The position numbers and the translations under genes are program-made. A DNA stretch of 64,000 nucleotides from Pelagibaculum spongiae (GTDB lineage Bacteria > Pseudomonadota > Gammaproteobacteria > Enterobacterales > Pelagibaculaceae), in the NCBI RefSeq assembly GCF_003097315.1, contig NZ_QDDL01000013.1, forward strand, positions 51,097 to 115,096, read 5' to 3'. This document shows, piece after piece, positions 1 through 10,063 of this stretch. Within the stretch, counting starts at the first letter, position 1. Each line of letters opens with the position of its first letter. The notes below the pieces were generated by a model. The model worked only from the letters and a program-made list of their open reading frames with translations, had not been told where the DNA came from and did no database searches.

Positions 1-2324
1 TGCGCGAGCGCACGCTAGATATGTTGCGTGGCATTGAAATCATGCAGCATTTATCCGGTGCGGAAACGGTTTTATTGGCAGTTGAAGATAATAAACCACT
101 AGCAATTACTGCGATTCAAACCGCATTGGCCCAATTAAATAATTCGGCCTTTGCCCAAGTGACTATTCCGACCTTGTACCCCAGTGGCGGTGAAAAGCAG
201 CTGATTAAAATCCTCACTGGTAAAGAAGTGCCTAGCGGCAAATTACCGGCTGAATTAGGTGTTGTGGTACAAAACGTTGCCACCGCCGCTGCAGTTTATG
301 ACGCTATCGTTATAGGCAAGCCATTAACGCGCCGTTATATCACTGTGACCGGCGAAGCCATTAAATCGCCGGGTAACTACATTACACTTTTGGGTACTCC
401 AACTGATTGGCTGCTAACACGAGCCAAAGCAGATTACCAAAAGGTATCTCGACTGGTAATGGGCGGGCCGATGATGGGTTTTGCCGTCAAAGACACCGAT
501 ACCCCGCTGACCCAAACCAGCAACTGTATTATTGCTGCTACCGAACAAGAAATGCCGTCACAAGAATCCGCAATGCCTTGCATTCGTTGCGGTCAATGTG
601 CCGAAGTTTGCCCGGCCAATTTGCTGCCGCAACAGCTTTTCTGGTTTGCTCAAAGTAAATCTTTTGAAAAATCTCAAGCACATAATCTATTTGATTGCAT
701 TGAATGTGGTGCTTGCGCTTGGGTTTGCCCAAGCAACATTCCGCTAGTGCAATATTACCGCTACTCGAAAAATGAAATTCGAGTATTGCAGGTAGAAAAA
801 GACAAAGCTGAACACGCAAAAATGCGTCACGACCAACGTGAAGCACGAATTGAATTGGAAAAACAGCAAAAAGCTGAAAAACATCGTCTGATGGCTGAAA
901 AACGCAAAGCTCAGTTAGCTGCCAAAACAGCCGCAGAAGAAGCAGCAGCTTCTGGCGATACCAGTTCTATAGAATCCGCGCCTCTCGACTCTGCGTCACT
1001 TGACCCAGTGGCCGCCGCTTTAGCCCGAACTAAAGCAAAGAAAGCCGCAGCTGCCAATGCGGGTGTGAGTCCGGGCAAGTTGAAAACCGAGCTGGCCATT
1101 GCTCGAACCAAATTGAAGAAAGTTCAGCGCGAATTAGATAAAGCCAAAGACGCTGGCCAAGCGTTAACCGACGCCGAAGCGGCAGTCGCCACCGCACAAT
1201 CTGCCGTGGCCGCTAAAGAACAGCAATTAGCTTCAGCAATTCAGCAAACTGAAAAAGATAATGCACCTGATCTAAAAGCATTAAAAACTGCCGCATCGAT
1301 CGCTCGCACCAAAGCTAAAAAAGCAGTTAAGGCTGCCGAAGAAGCCGAGAGCGAAGCACGTGACGATGCCCAGCAGCTGGGCCGCTTCGCTTTAGATGCC
1401 CAGCAAAAAGCAGATAAAGCGATTAAAGAATATGAAGCAGCCGAAAAATTACAGCCTCAGGATTCACCTGAAGTTGACCTTAAACTGCTGAAATCTGCCG
1501 CAGCTATTGCTCGTACCAAAGCAAAAAAAGCGGCAAAAATGGCTGATGATGCACAAGCAACTAATGCTGGAAACGCCCCAGCATTAAAAAAAGCAGCTGA
1601 TTTAATGCAAAACAAAGCCGATGTCGCAACCAAGGCTTTTGAAGATGCCGAAAAATCACAGCTTCAGTTACAACCTAAATCACCAGCGGCCCCAGTAGCC
1701 GCTGGCGCAGATCTAAAACAACTGAAAATTGCAGCAGCAATTGCCCGTACTAAAGCGAAAAAAGCAACCAAACTAGCCGATGAAGCTGAGGCAGAAAATG
1801 CCGATAACGCATCTGAATTACGTAAATTAGCTATTGATGCACAGCAAAAATCGGATCAATCAGATAAAGCTTTAAATGCGGCTCAAGCAGTACCAGCAGC
1901 CACAGATAAAGCTGCGGTAGACCTTAAACCGTTGAAAATTGCAGCCGCGATTGCTCGTACTAAAGCGAAAAAAACAACCAAACTAGCCGATGAAGCTGAG
2001 GCAGAAAATGCCGATAACGCAGCTGAATTACGTAAATTAGCTATTGATGCGCAGCAAAAATCAGATCAAGCAGACCAAGCTTTAAATGCCGCTCAACCAT
2101 CACCGGTTGTAGCAGATAAACCTGCTGTGGATATCAAAGCATTCAAAGTAGCAGCGGCAATTGCCCGAACCAAAGCGAAAAAGGCAGCCAAACTAGCCGA
2201 TGAAGCTGAGGCGGAAAATGCCGATAATGCAGCTGAATTACGCAAACTTGCTATTGAAGCAGAAAACAAGGCGCTAGCAGCCAATAAAAAGTTAGAGGCC
2301 GAAACTACGGCCATGGAGTCTTGA
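1..2324 (+). CDS. rnfC: Rnf complex subunit C (5' end outside the window), repeat-extended
   Basis: This is the peripheral iron-sulfur subunit of the Rnf (Rsx) complex, which moves electrons between NADH and ferredoxin coupled to ion transport. The reading frame is open from base 3, so the protein starts upstream of the window. Two 4Fe-4S motifs are visible (CIRCGQCAEVCP and CIECGACAWVCP) at about bases 580-740. After them comes a very long Ala/Lys/Glu-rich tail of about 500 residues with seven copies of an IARTKAKK-like core, the last three in near-identical units of about 70-80 residues. Tail extension is known in gammaproteobacterial RnfC, but this one is long. rnfD follows after 3 bases, so it is part of an rnfC-D-G-E-nth operon. 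The family assignment is certain; the role of the tail is unknown. Confidence 0.97.
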   Translation, partial: RERTLDMLRGIEIMQHLSGAETVLLAVEDNKPLAITAIQTALAQLNNSAFAQVTIPTLYPSGGEKQLIKILTGKEVPSGKLPAELGVVVQNVATAAAVYDAIVIGKPLTRRYITVTGEAIKSPGNYITLLGTPTDWLLTRAKADYQKVSRLVMGGPMMGFAVKDTDTPLTQTSNCIIAATEQEMPSQESAMPCIRCGQCAEVCPANLLPQQLFWFAQSKSFEKSQAHNLFDCIECGACAWVCPSNIPLVQYYRYSKNEIRVLQVEKDKAEHAKMRHDQREARIELEKQQKAEKHRLMAEKRKAQLAAKTAAEEAAASGDTSSIESAPLDSASLDPVAAALARTKAKKAAAANAGVSPGKLKTELAIARTKLKKVQRELDKAKDAGQALTDAEAAVATAQSAVAAKEQQLASAIQQTEKDNAPDLKALKTAASIARTKAKKAVKAAEEAESEARDDAQQLGRFALDAQQKADKAIKEYEAAEKLQPQDSPEVDLKLLKSAAAIARTKAKKAAKMADDAQATNAGNAPALKKAADLMQNKADVATKAFEDAEKSQLQLQPKSPAAPVAAGADLKQLKIAAAIARTKAKKATKLADEAEAENADNASELRKLAIDAQQKSDQSDKALNAAQAVPAATDKAAVDLKPLKIAAAIARTKAKKTTKLADEAEAENADNAAELRKLAIDAQQKSDQADQALNAAQPSPVVADKPAVDIKAFKVAAAIARTKAKKAAKLADEAEAENADNAAELRKLAIEAENKALAANKKLEAETTAMES
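1785..2270 (+). repeat. Near-identical tandem repeats inside the rnfC tail
   Basis: The stretch coding for KLADEAEAENADNA followed by ELRKLAI occurs three times at roughly 1770-1835, 1980-2045 and 2190-2255, with only a few base changes between copies. Older, more diverged copies of the IARTKAKK core lie upstream from about base 1020. The spacing of about 195-210 bases is in frame, so copy number can change without breaking the gene. Confidence 0.9.
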
Positions 2325-2327
2325 TAG

Positions 2328-3347
2328 ATGTTTGCCTTTAGATCTTCACCTCATACCCATGGCAGAAGAGACACTGGCTGGATCATGCGCCAAGTGATGC
2401 TAGCGGCGGTACCTGCCATTGCGATTATGCTGTGGCAATTTGGTTTCGGTGTGCTGTTCAATTTAGCGATTGCCATGGGCACCGCTTTGTTAGTTGAAGG
2501 CATAATGCTTCGCCAGCGCCAGCGCCCAGTTAGATTTTTCTTAAAAGATGGTAGCGCCCTACTCACCGCATTATTGCTGGCTATCGCCATTCCGCCGACT
2601 GCACCTTGGTGGCTGACGGTGGTGGGTGTTGTATTCGCTATTGCCATCGCCAAACAGTTATATGGTGGACTGGGAAATAACCCTTTTAATCCGGCAATGG
2701 CCGGGTATGTCTTGCTGCTGATTTCATTTCCGGTACAAATGACCAGCTGGTTAGCGCCGATTGGCGTTGGTGAGTTACAACCTAACTTACTGCAAGCAGC
2801 GCAGATTACTTTTAGCAGTAGTTTTAATGGCCAGCCGATTGATGCATTCACCATGGCAACACCATTAGATAGTTTGCGCACCGGTTTAATTAACGGCCAA
2901 ACCACTAGTGAAATTATCACGCAACCTATTTTTGGCTGGGTTGGCGGCAGTGGCTGGGAATTAATTAACCTGGCATTGTTGCTTGGCGGCATTTATATGT
3001 TGAGCCGCAGGGTGATCGAATGGCGAATTCCGTTAGCGGTGTTGCTCGGTTTATTGGTTCCGGCAACTTTGTTTTATGCATTCAGCCCTGACCAATTTGC
3101 CTCACCGTTAATGCATTTGTTTAGCGGCGGCACCATGCTCGGTGCCTTCTTTATTGCCACCGACCCAGTTTCTGCATCCACCACACCAAAAGGTCGTTTG
3201 ATTTTTGGTGCAGGAGTTGGCTTGCTGATTTGGTTGATTCGTAGCTTTGGTCAATATCCAGACGCTGTCGCTTTTGCAGTCTTGCTAATGAATATGGCAG
3301 CACCAGCAATTGATCATTTAACCCGAACTCGTGCCTACGGCCACTAA
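2328..3347 (+). CDS. rnfD: Rnf complex membrane subunit D
   Basis: RnfD is an integral membrane subunit of the Rnf complex that carries a covalently bound FMN. The 339-residue product is strongly hydrophobic with many membrane segments. It contains FTMATPLD near residue 180, the position where the family attaches FMN through a Thr of an S/T-x-A-T motif. The length is normal for the family. It starts 3 bases after rnfC and runs to just before rnfG. Confidence 0.97.
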   Translation: MFAFRSSPHTHGRRDTGWIMRQVMLAAVPAIAIMLWQFGFGVLFNLAIAMGTALLVEGIMLRQRQRPVRFFLKDGSALLTALLLAIAIPPTAPWWLTVVGVVFAIAIAKQLYGGLGNNPFNPAMAGYVLLLISFPVQMTSWLAPIGVGELQPNLLQAAQITFSSSFNGQPIDAFTMATPLDSLRTGLINGQTTSEIITQPIFGWVGGSGWELINLALLLGGIYMLSRRVIEWRIPLAVLLGLLVPATLFYAFSPDQFASPLMHLFSGGTMLGAFFIATDPVSASTTPKGRLIFGAGVGLLIWLIRSFGQYPDAVAFAVLLMNMAAPAIDHLTRTRAYGH

Positions 3348-3369
3348 CCAGAAAGGAACAAGAGAAAAT

Positions 3370-4041
3370 ATGATTATTTCTATCTCTCGAAACGCCTTAA
3401 TTCTGGCGGTGTTCGCATTAATTACTACCGCTGTTTTAGCGGTGGTTAATAAAGCAACCATTGAACCTATTGCGGCGCAAAAGCGCCGAATTATTGAGTT
3501 AAACATTCAAGCATTGATTCCAGCGAACCTTTATAACAACGATCCGGTTTCTGAAGCATTCACATTGAACGTTCAAAGCCTTGGTGGTGAAATTACTGTA
3601 TTTCCATTGCTGAACTCTGGCAAACCGGTCGCCGCTATATTTACCCCAAGCGCACCCGATGGTTACGGCGGCCCGATACAATTATCAGTTGGTGTTTATA
3701 CCGATGGCAGCTTAGCCGGTGCCCGAGTAGTCAGCCATAAGGAAACGCCGGGGTTAGGCGATAAAATTGAGTTACGGAAAAATGATTGGATGCTTAGCTT
3801 TGATGGTTTAAGTCTGAGCAACCCAACACCTTCAGGCTGGCGGGTAAAAAAAGATGGCGGCCAGTTTGATCAATTTACCGGTGCGACGATTACTCCAAGA
3901 GCAGTTGTCGGTGCTGTTCGCCGCAGCTTGGAATATTTCCAAGCCAACCAAAAAGCATTTTTTGCTCAACCTGCATTAGAAAACAATCAGAAAAAAACGG
4001 CATCAAATGGATTAACCAGCGAGGACAATAACCATGGCTAG
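3370..4041 (+). CDS. rnfG: Rnf complex flavoprotein subunit G
   Basis: RnfG is the single-span, periplasm-facing FMN subunit of the Rnf complex. The chosen ATG is preceded by an AGGA-type ribosome site; an upstream ATG at 3331 would overlap rnfD and add residues not typical of the family. A membrane anchor spans about residues 5-25, and an FMN-binding domain ends with the flavin-attachment motif FTGATITP. It overlaps rnfE by 8 bases, which suggests translational coupling. Confidence 0.96.
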   Translation: MIISISRNALILAVFALITTAVLAVVNKATIEPIAAQKRRIIELNIQALIPANLYNNDPVSEAFTLNVQSLGGEITVFPLLNSGKPVAAIFTPSAPDGYGGPIQLSVGVYTDGSLAGARVVSHKETPGLGDKIELRKNDWMLSFDGLSLSNPTPSGWRVKKDGGQFDQFTGATITPRAVVGAVRRSLEYFQANQKAFFAQPALENNQKKTASNGLTSEDNNHG

Positions 4042-4735
4042 TCCATCGTTAGCGCAAATCAGCGAAAAAGGCTTGTGGAGCAATAACCCGGCTCTGGTGC
4101 AAATTCTTGGCCTGTGTCCTTTATTGGCGGTGTCCGGCAGCGTAGTCAATGGTTTGGGCATGGGGCTGGCGACTATCTTTGTCTTGGTGATGTCTAACAC
4201 TACTGTTTCATTAATCCGTAATTTTGTTCCTGATGAAATCAGAGTGCCAATATTCGTACTAGTGATTGCAGCCTTTGTAACGGCCATCGAACTGTTAATG
4301 AATGCTTTTACCTATGAGCTGTATTTAAACCTCGGTATCTTCATTCCATTGATTGTCACCAACTGTACTATTTTGGCGCGCGCCGAAGGCTTTGCTTCAA
4401 AAAACAAGCTACTACCGTCGTTTATCGATGGCTTAATGCAAGGCTTGGGCTTTGCTCTGGTATTGGTATTGCTGGGTGCAATTCGCGAAATATTAGGCGC
4501 AGGCACCCTATTTGATGGCATGGATTTATTACTGGGCGAATTTGCTGCTGATTGGAAAATGAGCGTTTTTGGTGCTGACTATCCAGGCTTTTTATTCGCC
4601 ATTTTACCGCCAGGTGCCTTCCTCGGTTTAGGCTTTTTAATTGCTGGAAAGAACTGGCTGGATCAGAAGCGTAAGCAAAAACAAGCTAGAGCCGAACTAT
4701 TCAATACCGAGCCGCAAGTAGTCGAAGTTAAGTAG
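4034..4735 (+). CDS. rnfE: Rnf complex membrane subunit E
   Basis: RnfE is a hydrophobic membrane subunit of the Rnf complex related to NqrD. The 233-residue protein shows the family's N-terminal [17 protein letters not shown] segment and the conserved [10 protein letters not shown] stretch, with Cys residues in membrane segments that family members use for metal/redox transfer. The tail is short, charged and cytoplasmic. It overlaps rnfG and is followed after 3 bases by nth. Confidence 0.97.
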   Translation: MASPSLAQISEKGLWSNNPALVQILGLCPLLAVSGSVVNGLGMGLATIFVLVMSNTTVSLIRNFVPDEIRVPIFVLVIAAFVTAIELLMNAFTYELYLNLGIFIPLIVTNCTILARAEGFASKNKLLPSFIDGLMQGLGFALVLVLLGAIREILGAGTLFDGMDLLLGEFAADWKMSVFGADYPGFLFAILPPGAFLGLGFLIAGKNWLDQKRKQKQARAELFNTEPQVVEVK

Positions 4736-4738
4736 GTT

Positions 4739-5371
4739 ATGAATAAACAAAAAAGAACTGAAATATTTCAGCGGTTACGTGCTGAAAACCCAAACCCACA
4801 AACCGAGCTGGAATATAACTCCACCTTCGAACTATTAGTTGCCGTGGTACTTTCTGCACAGGCAACTGATGCGGGCGTTAACAAAGCCACTCGAAAGCTT
4901 TATCCAATCGCCAATACACCCGAAGCAATTTTTGCACTGGGCTTGGATGGCTTAAAGGAATACACCAAAACCATTGGTTTATATAACACCAAGTCGGCAA
5001 ATGTCATCAAGCTGTGCCAGCAACTGATTGAAAATCACAACAGCCAAGTGCCGGATAACCGAGAAGATTTAGAAGCATTACCCGGTGTTGGGCGCAAAAC
5101 TGCCAATGTTGTATTAAATACTGCGTTTCGCCAAATCGCTATGGCCGTCGACACGCATATTTTCCGTTTTTCCAATCGAACTAAAGTCGCACCCGGTAAA
5201 AACGTTCTGGAAGTTGAAAAGAACCTGATGAAGTTTTTACCCAAAGAGTTCTTGCTCGATGCACACCACTGGATGATTTTGCATGGGCGCTATACCTGCA
5301 TCGCCAGAAAGCCTCGTTGTGGAAGTTGTATTATTGAAGATCTGTGTGAGTTCAAAGAAAAAACTGAATAG
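4739..5371 (+). CDS. nth: Endonuclease III (DNA glycosylase/AP lyase)
   Basis: Nth removes oxidised pyrimidines from DNA and cuts the abasic site. The helix-hairpin-helix motif LPGVGRKTANVV carries the catalytic Lys, VDTHIFR carries the catalytic Asp, and the C-terminus has the C-x6-C-x2-C-x5-C pattern of the 4Fe-4S cluster (CIARKPRCGSCIIEDLC). The length of 210 residues is typical. It is the last gene of the rnf operon, an order also found in E. coli. Confidence 0.98.
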   Translation: MNKQKRTEIFQRLRAENPNPQTELEYNSTFELLVAVVLSAQATDAGVNKATRKLYPIANTPEAIFALGLDGLKEYTKTIGLYNTKSANVIKLCQQLIENHNSQVPDNREDLEALPGVGRKTANVVLNTAFRQIAMAVDTHIFRFSNRTKVAPGKNVLEVEKNLMKFLPKEFLLDAHHWMILHGRYTCIARKPRCGSCIIEDLCEFKEKTE

Positions 5372-5725
5372 GTTTAAAGCTCAACACCACTATGTCCTTT
5401 GCAGCTTATTGTTTACAAGCCGTTCTAACGTCTGATTTATCTAAATTTATCAAGTAATACTTGAGCCGTTTTAAGCACTCAGCGTAGATTTGATGAGGCC
5501 GAAAATGTTCCATACATTTTTCGGCATTTCCCACTTCCTTGTGGGGCACACAGCGAAATCAGACTTCTAGCGATATGTTCCAAAAGTGCCTGATTGCGCC
5601 TTAGACTTATCAAGCCTACAACTCGACTTAAACCGACTGGTCACTCAATATCGCTTTTACTCTGTTTCATCGTTATCGATCCGGTTACACTGTAATTGCT
5701 GCATTACATAACAAAGAGACACTCC
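5372..5725. other. Non-coding gap after nth
   Basis: No convincing gene is seen. An imperfect hairpin lies at 5498-5525 (GCCGAAAATG paired with CATTTTTCGGC, one bulge). The promoter of the desaturase gene is expected in the last 100 bases, but I do not see a clear operator. Confidence 0.6.
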
Positions 5726-6853
5726 ATGGAAAAGCCTCGCCGTATATGGCTAACAACCCTGTTCTTTATTATTACAACTCTGGCAACTGTGACACTGATT
5801 CCTTGGTATGGCTTCAGCTATGGCTTTGATGCCGTGGAATGGACAACCATGGGCTTGTTCATGCTGTTTACCGGTACCGGGATTACTGCTGGCTACCATC
5901 GACTGTGGTCACACAAGGCCTTTGAAGCCCATTGGTTGCTTCGTTTATGGCTGGCAATTTGGGGTGGCGCAGCGGTTCAAAACAGTATTCTGCACTGGGC
6001 TGGTGGACACAGAAGACACCATGCTTTCGTCGATGATCCGGCAAAAGATCCCTACGCCGCAACCCGTGGTTTCTGGTATTCCCATATCGGTTGGATGTTG
6101 CGTGATTATGATCCGCTCACTTCGGACTTTTCCAAATTACAGGATTTGAAGCGAGACCCTATCGTAATCTGGCAACACAAGCTCTATTTGCCGCTGTTAG
6201 CCGTAATTAACATCGCATTGCCGATGTTTCTTGGCTGGCTGAATGGCGATATCTGGGGCATGTTACTACTGGCAGGTTTGCTGCGAGTGGTTCTAAATCA
6301 GCACTTTACTTTCTTTATCAATTCACTGGCTCATATTTGGGGCCGTCAGCCTTATACCGATAAGAACACCGCCAAAGATAACGATTTTTTGGCGCTACTG
6401 ACTTATGGCGAGGGCTATCATAACTTTCACCATATTTTTCAATTCGACTACCGCAACGGCATTCACTGGTGGCAGTTCGATCCAACCAAATGGATGATTT
6501 GGAGCTGTTCGAAAATCGGCTTAACTTCAAATCTAAAACGCACCAGTGAATTTAAAATACTACGAGCTAAAATCGAAACTCAGTATTTAAATGCCAGCAA
6601 ACGATTAAAAGGCCAACAGGCTAGAGAAAAGCTGGAGGCTCAATACCAAGCAGTGATGGAGTCTCTGCGTGAATGGAGTCAATTTCGCCAACAGTGGCTA
6701 GAAGGCAAAATGGATCAGCTTGAAGATTTAAAACAGCAGTATAAAGAGCAGTGGCAAGCAACCGATCTAAAACAAAAAGCTAATGAATTAAAAGCAGCTT
6801 TTGAAGAACAACAGGCACGTTGGAAATTAGCCCGATTTGGCCAATTAACTTAA
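5726..6853 (+). CDS. Acyl-CoA/acyl-lipid delta-9 type fatty acid desaturase
   Basis: This membrane di-iron desaturase introduces a double bond into fatty acyl chains. The three histidine boxes are present: HRLWSH, HRRHH followed by AFVDDP, and HNFHH near residue 235. Hydrophobic pairs of membrane segments separate them. The ATG at 5726 is preceded by AAAGAGAC and gives 375 residues; an earlier ATG at 5696 would add ten residues without a good ribosome site. The last 110 residues form a charged, probably coiled-coil tail (from about KRTSEFKILRAK onward) that is not part of the catalytic fold. It stands alone, with a strong terminator after it. Confidence 0.93.
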   Translation: MEKPRRIWLTTLFFIITTLATVTLIPWYGFSYGFDAVEWTTMGLFMLFTGTGITAGYHRLWSHKAFEAHWLLRLWLAIWGGAAVQNSILHWAGGHRRHHAFVDDPAKDPYAATRGFWYSHIGWMLRDYDPLTSDFSKLQDLKRDPIVIWQHKLYLPLLAVINIALPMFLGWLNGDIWGMLLLAGLLRVVLNQHFTFFINSLAHIWGRQPYTDKNTAKDNDFLALLTYGEGYHNFHHIFQFDYRNGIHWWQFDPTKWMIWSCSKIGLTSNLKRTSEFKILRAKIETQYLNASKRLKGQQAREKLEAQYQAVMESLREWSQFRQQWLEGKMDQLEDLKQQYKEQWQATDLKQKANELKAAFEEQQARWKLARFGQLT

Positions 6854-6882
6854 CCATCTAAAGTCCATATTATTAATAACAG

Positions 6883-6918
6883 TATTAAAAAGGTCGCTTT
6901 AACGCGGCCTTTTTAATA
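6883..6918 (+). terminator. Bidirectional hairpin terminator after the desaturase gene
   Basis: Fifteen-base arms (6883-6897 and 6904-6918) pair with one mismatch around a 6-base loop. A-rich and T-rich flanks give a terminator shape on both strands. Confidence 0.9.
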
Positions 6919-6983
6919 CGTCATATTCAGATGCTCTTGTATGATTTAATACCAGCCAAAACCCATGAATGAAGGAAAAATTT

Positions 6984-7391
6984 ATGCGCCTACTACATAC
7001 TATGCTCAGAGTCGCCAACCTTGAAAAATCTATAGCGTTTTATACCGATGTCTTAGGCATGAAATTATTACGGACTTCAGAAAACAAGGAATATCAATAT
7101 ACTCTGGCTTTTCTGGGCTATGGCAATGAATCTGAAAATACGGTTTTAGAACTCACCTATAACTGGGGAACTGACAGTTATGACCATGGAACCGCATTTG
7201 GTCACTTAGCAATAGAAGTGGAAAGCGTTTATAGCGCTTGCGACAAAATTGCCACGTCAGGGGCAAAAATTGTTCGCCAACCCGGACCTGTTAAAGGCGG
7301 CTCAACCGAAATTGCTTTTGTTGAAGACCCCGATGGTTACAAGATTGAATTAATCACTGCAAAAAGTGCGGGAAAAGGCTTAGAAGGCTAG
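6984..7391 (+). CDS. gloA: Lactoylglutathione lyase (glyoxalase I)
   Basis: GloA isomerises the methylglyoxal-glutathione hemithioacetal to S-lactoylglutathione. The 135-residue product begins [10 protein letters not shown], with the metal-ligand His at residue 5, and continues with [18 protein letters not shown], the ELTYNWG segment (Glu ligand), the FGHLAIEV segment (His ligand) and [12 protein letters not shown] (Glu ligand). The start was chosen because GAAGGA lies nine bases upstream and the family starts here; the ATG at 6969 overlaps that ribosome site. It is a monocistronic gene. Confidence 0.97.
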   Translation: MRLLHTMLRVANLEKSIAFYTDVLGMKLLRTSENKEYQYTLAFLGYGNESENTVLELTYNWGTDSYDHGTAFGHLAIEVESVYSACDKIATSGAKIVRQPGPVKGGSTEIAFVEDPDGYKIELITAKSAGKGLEG

Positions 7392-7407
7392 TTTTCTGTC
7401 TTTTTTA

Positions 7408-7435
7408 TGATGCAGGGTATTTCGTGCCCTGCGTC
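7408..7435 (+). terminator. Hairpin after gloA
   Basis: A nine-base stem (GATGCAGGG with CCCTGCGTC, one G-T pair) follows the gloA stop. There is no strong T tract after it, so termination efficiency is uncertain. Confidence 0.5.
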
Positions 7436-7772
7436 AATTGATATAAGCGACAAAAGCATGACATACATCACAATTCAGCCGTTCGATACGTTTGTTATAA
7501 AGTAACATCAACAAAATAAATGTGAGTTAATATAAGTCATTGTTTGCAAAAGACATCAAACTAATAACAACTCAACAACACAAAAAAAACATAACTTTCC
7601 TCCCAAAAATCTTTTGTATGGTAGTTCGTCACGTCTTGCTTTGGAATTGTCAAGTAATGGCTGCAGAATAAAATATGCTGTCGGTCAATTAATTGAAACA
7701 AGATCATCGTAGACTGCCAAACCATGCATGTGAGCCATGCAATTTTCATTTTCTCTGGGGGAGAAATTTTAG
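7436..7772. other. Non-coding leader of the 5'-nucleotidase gene
   Basis: A+T-rich stretch without a supportable gene. It ends with a strong ribosome site (GGGGGAG, seven to ten bases before the ATG at 7773). Confidence 0.6.
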
Positions 7773-9884
7773 ATGAAGAAGTTATTTCCACTAACACTGA
7801 TTGCAGCATCATTAATGGTTGCTGGTTGTAATAGCAACAATGACAACAAGAACGAAAAAGTTATCGTTCAAGATGCCTTTGAGCTAGACATTGCTCATGT
7901 AAATGATACCCACTCTAGCTTTGACCCAGTGAGATCCAGCTTTAAGCCTGGCTCTGAAAGTACAGCTATATACACTAATTTCGGCGGCTACCCTCGCATT
8001 ATGCAAGCGGCAAATGAAGCTCGTGCGCAAAGTGCTGCTGCGCAAACCCCGATGCTATTTTTACATGGTGGCGATGCTTGGCAGGGGTCTGCATACTTCA
8101 AGCAATTTGATGGTGCGGCAAACGCTGATTTACTGTCTCGCATGCAATTAGATGCGATGGCTTTAGGCAATCACGAATTCGATTTAACTGAAAATGAAGC
8201 TGACGGCGGCAACCAGAAACTTCTGGACTTTATTAGTGCTGTTGAATTCCCTGTTGTTGCAGCAAATATCGATGTATCCGGAGATACTAAACTTGCAACT
8301 GCTGATACAAACAAGCTAAAGCCATACCAGTTATTTGCATTTGATGGCGTTGTCAAACGCAAGATTGATACTGCAAAAAGCGCAGATGCAGGCGAAAAAA
8401 TTATCGCCGTTATTGGTCTTGTTCTTGAAGATATGCCAGGAATCGTTGACAAAACTGCTGGTGTAACTTTCCAAAGTGAAATAGAAACTACTCAAAAGCT
8501 AATTGATCAACTAAAAGCTGACGGCGTTCATAACATTATCCTACTGACTCACATTGGCATGTCACGTGATATCGCAGTAGCTAAAGGCACCACTGGTGTA
8601 GACGTAATTGTTGGTGGCCACTCTCACACATTACTGGGTGATTTCACTGACTTAGGTAAAGGTGATACTGGCCAATATGCGCAAATGGTTAATGGCGCAT
8701 GTATTGTACAAGCTGGTGAATATGCTCAAGCAATTGGCAAGGTAAAAATCAAATTCAACCAATATGGTGAAGTTGAGTCTTGCGTAGGAAACAACACCCT
8801 TTTATCAGATAAGGTTTTCTACTCATCAACTATTCGCTCTGATGAAAACAAATTAGCTGGTGACCCTCGTGATGCAGTAGTTGAATTCATTGGTTCAAGC
8901 AAGCGAATTGAACTTACAGAAGAAAACGCAACACTGCGAGCACGCATCAATTCAGAGTATAAACCTACTGTTGATGCTGCTTATGGTGCAGTAGTTGGTG
9001 AAGTAGCTAATGATATTGCTCATGTTCGTCGCCCTGGCGAAAAAGGCTCGGATAACCACGGGTCAGACGCGGCTCCAATCATTGCTCAAGGTATCTTGGA
9101 TTGGGCTAACAGCACTCCAGTTCAAGTTGCTTTAAACAATAAAAAAGTTCACATTTCGTTTGCACCTGCCGGTGGTGTTCGCAAGGGCTTCGAATACGGC
9201 GACTTTAAAGAAGGTACAGCCAAGTTCGATATCTATCCTTACACCACTCAAATGTCAGTTATCGACATGACTGGCGCAGAAATCCAAAAATTGATTGCCA
9301 GTACCATTGCTCCAACACTGCCAATGGATGCTACAGATAGCCCTCACGCAGGTAAATTCCCTTACGTTGGCGGCATGATGTATACCTTTACTGAGACAGC
9401 TAAGGCATACATGGAAAGCGGCGAACGTGTTGATGCTACTGGTGAATTGAGTAATGTGAAAGTCAACATGGGTACTGTTGCTTCTCCAGACTGGCAGCCA
9501 CTGGAAGATGCGACCAAGTACACAGTGGTCTTAGGTAACTATAACTCCAATGGTCGTGATGGTTGGAGTGAAATTATGAATGCTCAGATTGGATCACCCG
9601 AGCGTGTAGATATTGCAAAAGCAGGTGATGCATATAAAGCTCAATCCGTAGTTAGCTATCTGTATAAAAATTCAGAAGGTAACAAAGTCCCTGTTACAGA
9701 ATATGATGCCAGCCACAAATACTATGCCGTTTACAAGGAAGGCGAATCAGTTGATTGCAAAGCTGATGGCAATAACTGCAATATGGATTCACAAACTATC
9801 ATCGATTACTTCAAAGCCAAGACATTAGCAAGTGAACAAGTTAATGTTCTTCCATTTGAAACTGTAACTGTGAATTACAAGTAG
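7773..9884 (+). CDS. 5'-nucleotidase / UDP-sugar hydrolase family lipoprotein (UshA/NadN type)
   Basis: This is a periplasmic or surface nucleotidase of the UshA/NadN superfamily, which releases phosphate from nucleotides or cleaves NAD-type pyrophosphates. The N-terminus is a lipoprotein signal with lipobox VAGC (Cys 19). The metallophosphatase domain shows HVNDTH, GGDAWQGS, ALGNHEFD and VGGHSHT. The C-terminal nucleotide-binding domain shows the FAPAGGVRKGF region and the YNSNGRDGW segment. At 703 residues it is longer than E. coli UshA (about 550), with an insertion-rich C-terminal half. It is a single gene between terminators. Substrate choice cannot be decided from sequence. Confidence 0.92.
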   Translation: MKKLFPLTLIAASLMVAGCNSNNDNKNEKVIVQDAFELDIAHVNDTHSSFDPVRSSFKPGSESTAIYTNFGGYPRIMQAANEARAQSAAAQTPMLFLHGGDAWQGSAYFKQFDGAANADLLSRMQLDAMALGNHEFDLTENEADGGNQKLLDFISAVEFPVVAANIDVSGDTKLATADTNKLKPYQLFAFDGVVKRKIDTAKSADAGEKIIAVIGLVLEDMPGIVDKTAGVTFQSEIETTQKLIDQLKADGVHNIILLTHIGMSRDIAVAKGTTGVDVIVGGHSHTLLGDFTDLGKGDTGQYAQMVNGACIVQAGEYAQAIGKVKIKFNQYGEVESCVGNNTLLSDKVFYSSTIRSDENKLAGDPRDAVVEFIGSSKRIELTEENATLRARINSEYKPTVDAAYGAVVGEVANDIAHVRRPGEKGSDNHGSDAAPIIAQGILDWANSTPVQVALNNKKVHISFAPAGGVRKGFEYGDFKEGTAKFDIYPYTTQMSVIDMTGAEIQKLIASTIAPTLPMDATDSPHAGKFPYVGGMMYTFTETAKAYMESGERVDATGELSNVKVNMGTVASPDWQPLEDATKYTVVLGNYNSNGRDGWSEIMNAQIGSPERVDIAKAGDAYKAQSVVSYLYKNSEGNKVPVTEYDASHKYYAVYKEGESVDCKADGNNCNMDSQTIIDYFKAKTLASEQVNVLPFETVTVNYK

Positions 9885-9904
9885 TAATTTTTGTTTGCAG
9901 ATCA

Positions 9905-9940
9905 ATAAAAACGCTCAGCCCTTGCTGGGCGTTTTTATTT
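9905..9940 (+). terminator. Terminator after the 5'-nucleotidase gene
   Basis: A hairpin of AAAAACGCTCAGC and GCTGGGCGTTTTT with a short loop, followed by a T run. Classic rho-independent form. Confidence 0.92.
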
Positions 9941-10063
9941 CCAACAACAAATAATTGATATACACCTCTCCGCTACACCCACTTCTTTTATTTGATTTTT
10001 TAAAAACAAGCAGCACAACAGTAATGCGGATGCTCGGCATCTGGTTGCAGCCCAGCACCTGCT

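Noticed and set aside
2351..2992. 213-codon open frame opposite rnfD
   Set aside because: It is a shadow of rnfD, with the reverse complement of a hydrophobic gene giving a long frame; no ribosome site or family likeness.
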